A DNA stretch of 64,000 nucleotides, taken from assembly GCA_029948255.1 (NCBI GenBank), contig JALIZF010001681.1, positions 146,001-210,000 of the forward strand. Reading direction: 5' to 3'. The notes beneath the pieces are model-generated. The model saw only the letters and a program-made list of their open reading frames with translations. It did not search any database and was not told the origin of the DNA. Position 1 is the stretch's first letter. Every line of letters begins with the position of its first letter. This document shows, one piece after another, positions 12,001-20,734 of the stretch. The position numbers and the translations under genes are program-made. Source of the DNA: Telmatactis stephensoni. Taxonomy: Eukaryota; Cnidaria; Anthozoa; Actiniaria; Isophelliidae.

Positions 12001-15000
12001 TTTGTAGGCACAATATATTATGTAAATGTACATGGAGCTATGAAAGGCCCTATGCCTAGGCATGAAAGGCGTGATATCGTGCTTATCAATATTCAAGCAT
12101 TTTTTGGCTCAAAATTAATGATGGTCATTCCTCCACTTACAGCACCCAGATCCTCAAGGTCTGGTTGTTGTAACATTGGAGGAATGACCAACTCCTGTGT
12201 TGCCTTGGGTTGGTCCACTAAATGATGATGCTGAACAGCTGGCCTTTGGAATGTACAGTGTATCCTGACAGAACTCACATAAATTTCTGTCGGAATGCAG
12301 TCCAAATGCCTTTTCTGAGAGAAATGCGTCCTCGGAGACCCAGGGCGTCAGGGAGGGGGGAGGGGAGCGGAGGGGAAAGGAAAGAGGGGAAAAGGATGCC
12401 CTGGGCTTTTGACTACCCCTAACTTGTCTTGAGGCCAAACGTCAACAAAGGCTCTGATTGGCCTCATTATAATTTAATTATAATGAGGCCAATCAGAAGC
12501 GTTTGTGCCATTAGATTAAAATCATCTAAAATTACCAGTGAGCAAGTTGACCCCACGCATCGCCACGACTTCAAACAATACAAGCTGTCACATTGAGTTT
12601 GAAAAGAACCATGTTTCCAGCTCACCGCGACTTTTAAACAATATATACGTAATCTCTTTCATGTATTTTACAATAGCAATGAGTTTAGAGTGAAAAATAT
12701 AGATAAATTGCAAAGACCTTGGTGAAACAAGATTTATTTGAGGAACTTCTCACAGGATATGGCTGAGCAACTGTCACTATATCAAGGCGATAATTGAAAT
12801 GAGCCAGATATTTTTGTCATTTGAACTTTGTTTACATTAGACCATCTAATTGGATTAATTTTGGCCTCAAGACAAGTTATGGGTAGTCAAAAGCCCAGGG
12901 CGTCCTTTTCCCCTCTTTCCTTTCCCCTCTGCTCCCCTCCCCCCTTCCCTGACGCCCTGGGTCTCCGAGGACGAGAGAAATGCAAATTCTGTGAGTTCTG
13001 GAGACATGACCAACTCCTGTGCTGCCTTGGGATGGTCCACTACTAAATAAATGATGGTTGTGATCAATGTTGTACTCACATTTTGCTCAGCCTGTTCCTC
13101 AGGGTCTGGAGATATGACCAACTCCTGTGTTGCCTTGGGATGGTCCACTGATGTTGTACTCGAATTTCTCTCAGCACAGACCTGTTCCTCAGAGTCTGGA
13201 GATATGACCAACTCCTGTGCTGCCTTGGGATGGTCCACTGATGTTGTACTCAAATTTCTCTCAGCACAGACCTGTTCCTCAGGGTCTGGAGATATGACCA
13301 ACTCCTGTGCTGCCTTAAGATGGTCCACTGATGTTGTACTCGAATTTCTCTCAGCACAGACCTGTTCCTCAGGGTCTGGAGATATGACCAACTCCTGTGC
13401 TGCCTTGGGATGGTCCACTAATGGTGGCTGTGTGTGGATTGTTGATGCTGCACTCACATCAACATCCATCCCAAAGGCCTGTCCCTCAAAATTTGGCTGT
13501 TGTTGAATAGGTGGCGGCATGGATACTCCATTAACAGATCCAAATGAGCTCATGACACCAGAAGATGGAGCAAAACAATTCTGTTGCTTGGACTTATTTG
13601 CCACATCCTTTACCCAGAAATCATCCTCCTCCTCATCAGTTTTGTCAAAAAACCTTGAGGCAGACCTGCTCATTTTTTCAGGCTCTGGAGGTGGCGTTAC
13701 TGATATGGGTTTGGCTTGGTATTGTTGAACTTGATAATCTAAAAAACAAAGATTGGAGGTTTTTCTCATGAGTGAAGTTCAATATGGGGATAAAAATGAT
13801 TCAAATATTCAACTGTCAAATATTGTACAGCAAATTCCAATGAAGTATGACAACTTGCGGGAGGTTTTAAATCATGTTTTGCACACTGTATTACATGGAC
13901 ATCAATCACTCTTGCTAGTCTCAAATCAACTCAAAGTAGCCCAAAAATTTCTAAAGAAATTATTACAGTAATTATAAATTTTTACTTTTGTTACCAATGG
14001 CAATCAAATGCATTAGTAAAATTGACCCAAAGTTGCCCAACTCCATATAAGATTTACCACAGTAAAGCCTGGTTTTCACTACTATACAAGCATTATAAGT
14101 GCAAACACCAGGATCAAAAGTTTTCCTTTTTCTTGTGCTACACTTGCACATGCATTCATGTTATCAATGAAAATGGAACTTTGAGGCCGAATTACATGCA
14201 ATGATTTGTTGGCCTGATTTGAGTTCCACTGACTGTTTTTGACACTCCAATAGGCCATATGCACTAGCAGGTCACGTGACCCTATCTCCCCTAAATCAAG
14301 CAGCACCATCAAAATGAAGTCCAAAAAATGAAAGAGCACCTCGATATTAGTAGCGATATTAGTAGTCAATATTAGTGCAAAGTTTCAGTTTATAAGATGA
14401 ATCAGCGAACAAATGACAGTAAATTTAAGATTACATATTTTCTTAAGATTCGTTCAGAAAAGAGCATTGGATGGCACGAGCTTGCCATCCAATGCATTTT
14501 TCCAATCGAATCTTAAGAAAATATCCAATCTTACATTTGCTGTCATTTCTCCTGTGTTACACCTTATGAACTGAAAATTTGCACTTTTACTAATATCGAG
14601 GTGCTCTTTCTATTTCTGATGTTCATTTTGACAGTGCTACTTGATTTAGGGGAGATAGAATCACGTGGCCTGTTAGTGCATATGGCCTATTCATTTGATA
14701 TTCCTTTCATAAAATTTGCCCCACTCAGGCCAATTATTTTTCTCACACACCACTGGGAGCTATTGTCAAGCTGACCACCGCCAACTGACTTCTTTATTTC
14801 ATATCAACAAAACTAAAACTCAACTTACATCAAGCATGGTAAACACATAACAAACTAGATAAGACTGTCAACCAGAGCCTAATTAAAATGATACTGTAGC
14901 AATGTCAACTGAGGGTTGGGTGGGTACTTAAGGGCTCAAACTTACAAGTCAGTAATGGCGGACACTGAGCAAAAAAGCAACTGAATTTGCCCACTGCACA

Positions 15001-18000
15001 TGTGACTAAGGCCCCTAGGGCCCAGGCCCCAGTGATGTGTGAGAAAACATTTTCCACTTCTTTTGTTCCTCAGCCAGAGGAAGATACAACTTCTTTTCCC
15101 AAACAAAGCTCATCAAAAATTGGGCAGACATACAGTAGTATATAACTTGGCCTTTATATTGCTTGCACTTGAGCTTGCAATGCTAGCCTTAACATACCTG
15201 AATTGTCATCATCTAAGTTGATGTCGTCAAATCCACTACTAGCAGATTTATCTTCTGCTTTTTGCTCATGGTTGACTTCAGCCTTTCCACTCAAAGCAGC
15301 AGCATACGACAGCCCAGACTTGATTGACATTGGTGATTCTACAAGAGCAAGAATATTAAAGTTAAAGGCTGTCATAAATTGGATGGCTGAAGGGGTAAAA
15401 GGTCATACCATTTTGAGTTCTACAAAATACGTTTTTTGGGCCAAATAAGGAGAGATTTTAAAATCGTTAGGATTTTATGTACTTAGATAAAGAAATTAAA
15501 TTATTATTTTATCATTGTTTAATGTGTTAAGTCTATTGTAAAACACAATATTTATTTCCCCTTGACAAAAAGTTTTCGTTTAGATTGACTAGATTTTGAG
15601 AAACTAAAGTTTTATTTCTTACCGTTGCTTACTGCTTCAGGTTGTTTGAAAGGTTTTGATGAAGCAGAAAATTGATCAAAGAATGAACTCGGATTCTGTT
15701 GAAAAAAGATATTAAGTATCATGAAAAAATGTAAATGAAAAACACAATTATACAGTACAATAAGTTAACAACTACTAAAAACAGTAGTTCTCCTGTCTAA
15801 GATCATTACCTGTATATGTTGGTCTGCTTGAGTTATCTGACTAGTAGGTATTTGAGGTTCAAAAAATCCATTCGAAACACCATTAGTTTTGACGTCAGGA
15901 TCTTCTACTGACCAGTCATCAGGCCAGTCACCCCACTCATCAGCAGGCTGCAACAAACGATACTTGTTAATAGTTGATAAGGAGTCAGTAAATGGTTGGT
16001 AAGGTGTCCATTATTGGCAGTAAAGTGTCAGTAAGTGGTGGGTAAAGTGTCAGGTGAGTATCAGTAATAGTTGGTATTATTAAAGGTAATGAGTAATTGG
16101 TAATGTGTCAGTAAATGGTAAGGTGTCAGCAAATGGTTGGTAAGGTGTCAGTAAGTGGTTGGTAAGGTACCAGGAAGTGGTCGACCAGGAAGTGGTTGGT
16201 AAGGTGTCAGCAAATGGTTGGTAGGGTGTCAGTAAGTGGTTGGTAAGGTGTCAGCAAATGGTTGGTATGGTGTCATTAAGTGGTTGGTAAGGTGTCTGGA
16301 AGTGGTTGGTAAGGTGTCAGTAAGTGGTTGGTAAGGTGTCAGTAAGTAGTTGGTAAGGTGTCAGCAAGTGGTTGGTAAGGTGTCAGTAAGTGGTTGATAA
16401 GGTGTCATTAAGTAGTTGGTAAGGTGTCAGTAAGTGGTTGGTAAGGTGTTTGGAAGTAGTTGGTAAGGTGTCAGTAAGTGGTTGGTACAGCGTCAGTAAG
16501 TGGTTGGTAAGGTGTCTGGAAGTGGTTGGTAAGGTGTCAGGAAGTGGTTGGTAAGGTGTCTGGAAGTGGTTGGTAAGGTGTGAGTAAGTGGTTGGCAAAG
16601 TGTCTGGAAGTAGTTGGTAAGGTGTCTGAAAGTAGTTGGTAAGGTGTCAGTAAGTGGTTGGTAAGGTGTCTGGAAGTGGTTGGTAAGGTGTGGCAAGTGC
16701 TTGGTAAGCTGTCAGGATGTGGTTGGTAAGATGTCAGAAAGTGATTCCATCATTACATTTTACATTACATGACTGATAAGGTGTTTTATTTAAAATTTGT
16801 ACCCAAGAAGACATACAGTAATGTTGAACAACTGACTTCTTAAATGACAGAATGTAACTGTTACACCTACCTCTTGTTGAAACACAGGGTCCATTGGTGG
16901 AGCAGGAGTTTGTTGGTAAGTGACCCCTCCATGGTAGCCCCTGTATTACACAAAGAAATTCAATATGGTACAACATTTTTGTTTCGTTGTGTATGAAAAA
17001 TATGTGAGTTGTTTATATAACGAACGATGACATCATAGTACTAATTAGTGTAATTACTGATTGAAGATCGTAAAAGGAGCCACCGGGTAAATATATTTCT
17101 TCATGATCTGTAGACTTGATTTCTTTAACTGACATTTGGTGATTGTAATGTAGGTTTCGAAAGACTCATTACCGAAATAAATTGGAGTCCTTTGAAAACG
17201 ATGGCCAATTCTTGTTAGGCGCGCGATAAAGGAAACAATGTTGCATTGAACATGATATAGAATACAGTATATTTTGCACATTGTTAACAAAGTCACAATC
17301 ATTTTGTTATTAAGGTCACCACCTTGCAGAATACAGTATATCAGGGGGTTTACTAAGATTTTAAACTACAGGACATCTGGTTATGACACTCAGACAAGGC
17401 TTCAGATATTTTTTATCTGAAGTTAGTTTGAGTTTCTCAAGACAGCCTGGCAAAATCCAGCAAAGTTGTATTCATAGCCATTCAATTTGCCACATGCCCA
17501 GCCTCTAATGAAGCCACTGCTACGTACAGATGCACAACACATGTACTTGAAGCAGCTTCTTACATGGCCATTTCACTGCATGGTAATAAACTAGTATGAT
17601 CATGGTAGGAATTTTGAGTAAATATGTTTGCAGACTGCAAGGCAATGATAGAGCAGATTTGGTATGACTGTGAAAATGGCAGTGTCGCAAGATACACAGG
17701 TGTATCACAGGTATTTTGAATGGTTTTTATAGATAGCATGGCACTAACATGGTAATGGCACCGTGCCATCCACTTTCACACTCAAACTGCTTTATAATCA
17801 CAGTGCAGCAAGGGTCCATTTGATACTCACATGAACTGCTTACTGCATAATGTGTGTGTATGTCTTAGTTTAAAAATACTATAGTGTATTAGTTTGGAAA
17901 TGTTTAAACCACTTTGGTTTTTACTCTCTTTTGATACAAATCATGACCATTGCCGAGTTTCATATTGTGAGAGCCTGGGTATAAGTCCCTGAATATTGCG

Positions 18001-19413
18001 CCAATCAACACAATACCCACATATTCTGGAAGAGCATATCAAGCTTAACAATATTCTTAAGTTTGGTGTTAATCAGTTAATATTGAGCGAGGTACAGCCA
18101 CTCAAAAACTGAAAAAATAATAATGTGGGAATCCGGACAAATGACAGCAAGTGTCCGGATTCCCATACATTTTTTTTTTTGATTTTTGAATGGCTGTTAC
18201 TCATTCAATATTAAACTGACTAACACCAAACTGAAGAATATTGTTAAGCTTGATATGCTCTTAATTCCGAATATGTGTTTTTTTTGTTGATTGGCACAAT
18301 ATTCAGGGACTCGTACCCAGGCTCTCATGATATGAAACTCGGCAATGAATTTAACACAGTGGCAAGCAAAAGGTCAAACTGGTTGGAAAATTCTGAGACC
18401 AATTTAAGATTACATGTTAAAAACAATACATAAACAGTCAGCTTACCCAGGAAAGCCTGAAGGGCTTTGTTGTACCTGCCAGGTAGTATGGTCTGCAGCA
18501 ATTGGATCTAGATATTCTATTAATGATATCAAAACACAAATGTTAACATTGTCAATACATAAGAAACAATCTATATGGATTAAAGCAGTCTTCCTTCATA
18601 ATAGGGAGTACAGTTATGTCCAAGTATCGATGATTTTGAAAACTCCTGTTATTTGAATGATTAGTTCAAACTGCAATTTCCATTGTTTCTAGAGGTTATT
18701 ACTAAATGGAGTAAAAGGTTAAGAAAATAGTAAAGAAATTAAAAAATATATTGGACAATCAATAAATATATCAATGTACATATAATAATATATTGATTCT
18801 TTTGAGTTTAAATGCTTATTTTATTAAAATAACATGGTTAGTGTCTAATTAATAGCTATTTACTAAGGAAAATTCTCTTGGGAGATCTGTGGGACATTTA
18901 CTTCTTGTGCATACAATTGCAAATAGGTTATTTAACACCGATGGATCAAATTACAAAATACAAGGAGATTACTCAATACAAAAACATTACCATGTTACCT
19001 ATGTTCAAACTCCATAAGATAACTTAAGAACTTAACAAATTAAAGGCATTGTATAATAACACGGAACTGATATGGTTTTCCAGCTTTGAAGAGTGCACTT
19101 CAGATTAACCTAAGAGAAAAGCTTTGTACTCTCTCTCTCTAGCTGCGTAATAACACAAGACGTAGCAGTCCTCAATTCTCAGGTTTTGGAGAATACTAGT
19201 CATACCGTGCATAAAGCCACAACGCTGACGATGCCTTAACATTCATGAATATTCATACAGTACATGTTGAAGAAGCTTTCAGAATCCACCGAGAGCCTTC
19301 TTCAATTTTTATTTCTCTCGTTCTCTAGCAACATAATTGCTTAGCAAACGCCGACTTTTTGCTGACTTACCAGGCTGTGAAGCAGAATTACCGGCTTGAG
19401 GATTATAAGCCAT
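88..19413 (-). CDS. SEC16: Sec16, COPII coat-assembly scaffold (5' and central part; 3' end outside window)
   Basis: Sec16 organises ER exit sites and binds COPII coat proteins. The reading, 5' to 3' on the minus strand, uses exons 19413-19371 (ATG, starts MAYNPQAGNS), 18507-18447, 16940-16871, 15947-15810, 15695-15623, 15338-15198, 13738-13080, 12230-12141, a tandem exon array 11014-9287, then 9192-9073, 8994-7757, 6389-4939, 4002-3839, 3028-2970, 2585-2444, 1993-1742, 1312-1188, 714-633 and 190-88. All junctions keep phase with AG/GT sites if array exons 2 and 7 are omitted, giving about 1,946 residues. The N-terminal half is disordered and Pro/Ser/Gly-rich. The exons from 4002 leftwards match the Sec16 central conserved domain as I remember it: FLRPHIACTF, VLPNHPHDGLKPLIEI, EAFPGPL, LLWRFLLSLVKHNG-like, EYAMANGLWGHA, GDPLVTLYEHLGG and NWASNLAAIV. 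The exon 6389-4939 donor (GTTTGT) is weak but gives the right phase. The C-terminal region is not in the window. Confidence 0.93.
209..566. mobile_element. Foldback MITE-like element in a SEC16 intron
   Basis: The two halves are inverted copies around a near-perfect central hairpin at about 372-403 (TTTGCTGGTAGGCA / TGCCTACCAGCAAA). The ends are AATGAGCTTTTATC and GATAAAAGCTCATT. No coding capacity is seen. The superfamily is not assigned. Confidence 0.75.
922..1068. mobile_element. 147-bp foldback element with AGAGCAGATTT ends (family member 1)
   Basis: Terminal inverted repeats of about 27 bp start AGAGCAGATTTCAGTATGAG and end with the reverse complement (CTCATACGAAATCTGCTCT). Related copies or fragments occur at 17650-17791, 50296-50366 and 57351-57444, so this is a dispersed family. 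It lies in a SEC16 intron. Confidence 0.75.
2662..2698. repeat. (ATC)n microsatellite
   Basis: A short run of ATC/ACC triplets lies in a SEC16 intron. A second run is at about 2909-2935. No function is inferred. Confidence 0.8.
4308..4543. mobile_element. Foldback MITE-like element in a SEC16 intron
   Basis: The left arm TAGATTTACAGCGAAAATCA pairs with the right arm ending GATTTTGGCTGTAATCTA. A second inner pairing joins GGGGGCGGAGCTTTC to GAAAGAAGCTCTGCCCCC. About 236 bp, with no ORF of interest. Confidence 0.7.
4939..6389 (-). other. SEC16: SEC16 large exon: Ala/Lys helix, NPHGGNPH repeats, Tyr/His-rich low-complexity tract
   Basis: This 1,451-bp exon encodes roughly 483 residues just before the conserved central domain. 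It starts with a Lys/Ala segment containing a run of eight alanines, then short degenerate NPHxGNPH repeats (about 6035-6130), then Arg/Asp/Tyr-rich sequence with RSRQEDYVYH-like stretches, and ends with a Tyr/His/Gly/Pro-rich tract (PYPYHYPYQYPYDYYHHY, near 5050-5110). Such aromatic low-complexity sequence is common in proteins that form condensates, and ER exit-site assembly by Sec16 is known to rely on disordered regions; the link here is inference. Confidence 0.85.
6628..6910 (-). mobile_element. tRNA-derived SINE in a SEC16 intron
   Basis: Read on the minus strand the head resembles a class II tRNA promoter region: GGTCAAGTGATCAGAG (A-box-like) about 35 bases before GGTTCCAAGTTCAAAC (B-box-like). 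The body follows, and the 3' end is an ATT-repeat tail at about 6628-6640. Gene-like tRNA folding was not verified, so I call it a SINE rather than a tRNA gene. Confidence 0.7.
7061..7446. mobile_element. Foldback MITE-like element, ~386 bp
   Basis: The ends GAAAGCTTATCATTGTATAT and the reverse complement of the right end (GAAAGGTTATCGTCGTATAT) match. The arms continue through CCAAAGTCATAATCATG and GAGATAATTACAAGTTG in both directions, making nearly the whole element an imperfect palindrome. It lies in the intron between the two largest SEC16 exons. Confidence 0.75.
7757..8994 (-). other. SEC16: SEC16 exon with four ~50-residue tandem repeats
   Basis: This 1,238-bp exon encodes about 412 residues that look disordered. 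Between about 8100 and 8640 it has four tandem units beginning APGSLAGGPLTSQSMPQ and continuing through LPAVTSDA and KEIHLDDPYTQTSLVS-type segments. A looser relative (EINLDDP) ends the exon at KLSKKER, which joins in phase (AG+G) to the Lys-rich start of the next exon. The DNA of the units is also very similar, so expansion is recent relative to the rest of the exon. No folded domain is recognised. Confidence 0.85.
9287..11014 (-). repeat. SEC16: Ten tandem copies of a phase-0 SEC16 exon plus its intron
   Basis: Exon copies lie at 9287-9394, 9470-9578, 9656-9763, 9839-9946, 10024-10131, 10207-10314, 10391-10499, 10575-10664, 10741-10830 and 10907-11014. Each is bounded by an AG acceptor and a GTATG donor and separated by about 75 bp of matching intron. 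The unit is about 184 bp (166 bp for the two shortened copies). The 36-codon peptide reads STPPPAVAGSK, then acidic/Asn-Ser or Thr-Pro variants, then PPPLLATPPPPMVNSMAM. Copies 8 and 9 have lost 6 codons in frame. The second copy (9470-9578) and the seventh (10391-10499) are 109 bp, a +1 frameshift each. Neighbouring copies 2/3 and 4/5 resemble each other pairwise with a period near 369 bp, so some duplications involved two units. Because the phase is 0-0, any in-frame subset can be spliced. Confidence 0.9.
11116..11526 (+). pseudogene. Non-LTR retrotransposon endonuclease fragment
   Basis: A plus-strand open stretch after a stop at 11113 encodes about 136 residues resembling the apurinic-endonuclease domain of a LINE open reading frame: NIYRPSNQNLLHFLEKF, then YVMGNINLDLLHYND, then FVDFLFSYMFFPLITTP. 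The active-site block that normally reads GDFN is GNIN here, and the ORF stops well before any reverse transcriptase. It is a dead fragment in the SEC16 intron upstream of the tandem exon array, in opposite orientation to the gene. Confidence 0.8.
11600..12095. repeat. Degenerate ATGCCTTTC-type repeats, opposite orientations at the two ends
   Basis: The left part has short repeats of ATGCCTTTC and ATATCGC (11635-11745). The right part has the opposite orientation (GCATGAAAGG, GGCGTGATATCG; 11960-12085). This may be a decayed inverted-repeat element; the boundaries are uncertain. Confidence 0.4.
12327..12973. mobile_element. 647-bp TIR element with 9-bp target duplication (Mutator-like MITE candidate)
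   Basis: Both ends carry about 112-bp terminal inverted repeats starting CGTCCTCGGAGACCCAGGGC. The element is flanked by identical 9-bp direct repeats AGAGAAATG (12318-12326 and 12974-12982). The long TIR plus 9-bp duplication is the pattern of Mutator-superfamily non-autonomous elements. An internal hairpin (GATTGGCCTCATTATAA) lies at about 12458-12500. No transposase is present. It is inserted in the SEC16 intron next to a decayed 90-bp coding-repeat unit. Confidence 0.85.
13080..13738 (-). other. SEC16: SEC16 exon with 30-residue VDHPKAAQELVISPDPEEQ repeats
   Basis: This 659-bp exon (about 220 residues) contains four tandem 90-bp units encoding VDHPKAAQELVISPDPEEQ followed by VCAERNSSTTS, at about 13080-13430. 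The next exon (12141-12230) is itself exactly 90 bp, phase 0, and encodes a diverged unit (VDQPKATQELVIPP). A further decayed unit lies in the intron at about 12990-13045. The DDFWVKD motif upstream is acidic/aromatic; I do not recognise a domain. Confidence 0.85.
14249..14691. mobile_element. Foldback MITE-like element, ~443 bp
   Basis: The ends AATAGGCCATATGCACTA and TAGTGCATATGGCCTATT are reverse complements, and the pairing extends through GGGGAGATAG/CTATCTCCCC and the TATCGAGGTGCTCTTT region. The centre is a perfect hairpin GGATGGCA/TGCCATCC near 14470-14491. It lies in a SEC16 intron. Confidence 0.8.
15960..16737. repeat. 22-bp minisatellite (AAGTGGTTGGTAAGGTGTCAGT)n-type array
   Basis: About 30 or more imperfect units built on GTGGTTGGTAAGGTGTC fill the SEC16 intron between exons 15810-15947 and 16871-16940. 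Units vary between TCAGTAAG, TCTGGAAG and TCATTAAG. ORFs across it are repeat artefacts. Confidence 0.9.
17650..17791. mobile_element. Foldback element, family member 2 (AGAGCAGATTT ends)
   Basis: It starts AGAGCAGATTTGGTATGACT and ends CACTTTCACACTCAAACTGC(T), matching the element at 922-1068 in both arms. It is more diverged than member 1. It lies in a SEC16 intron. Confidence 0.65.
17949..18346. mobile_element. Foldback MITE-like element, ~398 bp
   Basis: The left end ATTGCCGAGTTTCATATTG and right end GATATGAAACTCGGCAAT are inverted copies. The arms stay paired through the GAGAGCCTGGGTA, CAATATTCAGGGA and AAGCTTAACAATATTC blocks, to a central hairpin AATCCGGACA/TGTCCGGATT at about 18131-18165. 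It lies in a SEC16 intron. Confidence 0.8.
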
Positions 19414-20734
19414 GTTGAACGCCACCGATCGAACTACATCGACTCCCTTGGACACTAATTCAACGAGCAATTCGTAAAAATTCAGGTTGTAAAAATAAAC
19501 TCTTTCAGGTGTTCAAACCAGGCATGTCTTCCTCGTCCTTTAAGGTGAAATATTCGGGCATCCGTTTGAGGAAACGGCTCGAATTTTCACCACAGGGGAG
19601 AGGAATAAATACCTTTATAGTACACCAATGTTGAATAAATAACGATTCAATCTCGTCTGGAGACTTACGTTTACAGTTCAAAGCATTTCATAGTTTACTT
19701 TCACGTTTTTCTGTAAGCAGAGTACGGCTGCCACGTCACTTGACGCATCTTCTTATCACGGAAACCGCTGGCTTACATACTGACCGGAAATGCAATTTCA
19801 AACCGGAAATCGAATCGTGACCGGAAGTTACGTTTTGGAGTGTACCGGAAGAGCGTTTCGTACAATTTCACGATTTTTCCACGCAAAGATAACATTTCAA
19901 AATTCCTCAAACTTTCAAATATATTTAGAATATTTTTTTGAAAGATGATAAGCGGAGATGACGAAGTCGGACTTCTGAAATTGGAAATCATAAAGAGTTA
20001 AAATCTGCACGAATTCTCTCAATCACGAAATGGTTGCCATGAAACCTGTATTGAAAGACACTTTCCAGATTCACCGAAAAAATCCTAATATTTTTACCTG
20101 TGTTTTCTCAAAAACCAAAGAAATGTTTTTCAACCTCCAAAAGATGTAATACAATATAAGAAATGACACTTTCTATAACAGTTGAAGGTATTTTGCGGAA
20201 GTATTTCTTGCACTTTTGAAGTTCACGGCCGGTCGCCGTGTGCATGTCTGAATGGTCTTTGTTCTACATCGACTTTCTGAGTCAAGCTTTGCAGAGCGGT
20301 ACACAGTAACCAGATATTCACATTGTACATTCTTGCTGGACAAGGTATGTGTAAAAAGGGAGTTCTACATTCTTACCTTTAAGACGAAAACGTGTCACTC
20401 CAAGAAACTACACAACTAGTTCTCATGCAACGAGGTCAATGTTCAGTGGTATTGAATTAATTAAAGGTAATTAGATCTATCGTTTAAGCCTCGATATCAC
20501 GATAATGTATGAGAAGGAAGAAGAGTTATGGGTTTATTGATCAATGTTAAACGTATGATAAAAATAGAAATAAAATAAAATGTATAAATAAAATAAAATG
20601 AAAATGATGAATATTTGAATAGATTACAAGAATATATGCAAAAAATATGTTTTTCTAAAAGAAGGATTTTTTTCTAGTTTTTGCATTCTTTTCTTAAAGA
20701 CCATAGCTATAATTAAAAAAAAGCAAAATCATCT
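19414..20734. other. SEC16 5' flank and gene-free stretch
   Basis: This holds the presumed 5' UTR and promoter of SEC16, on the minus strand, and AT-rich DNA towards the satellite. Short ORFs such as the one at 19773-19991 have no recognisable domain and no splice context. I see no TATA element or other site I can defend. Confidence 0.5.

Noticed and set aside
12239..12305. Longer version of SEC16 exon 12141-12230, using the acceptor before CTGTTCAG
   Set aside because: That acceptor puts the exon into a frame with a TAG stop after the phase-0 upstream exon; the acceptor after CTGTTCAG keeps phase.
12990..13046. Extra SEC16 exon carrying a VDHPKAAQELV unit
   Set aside because: It has an acceptor-like AG but no usable donor before the frame runs into the inserted TIR element; treated as a decayed unit.
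13753..13971. Plus-strand ORF of 72 codons
   Set aside because: It lies in a SEC16 intron, opposite strand, no recognised domain and no splice or repeat evidence.
19773..19991. Minus-strand ORF upstream of SEC16
   Set aside because: Low-complexity Phe/Arg-rich translation with no homology; a possible upstream exon could not be supported by splice phase.
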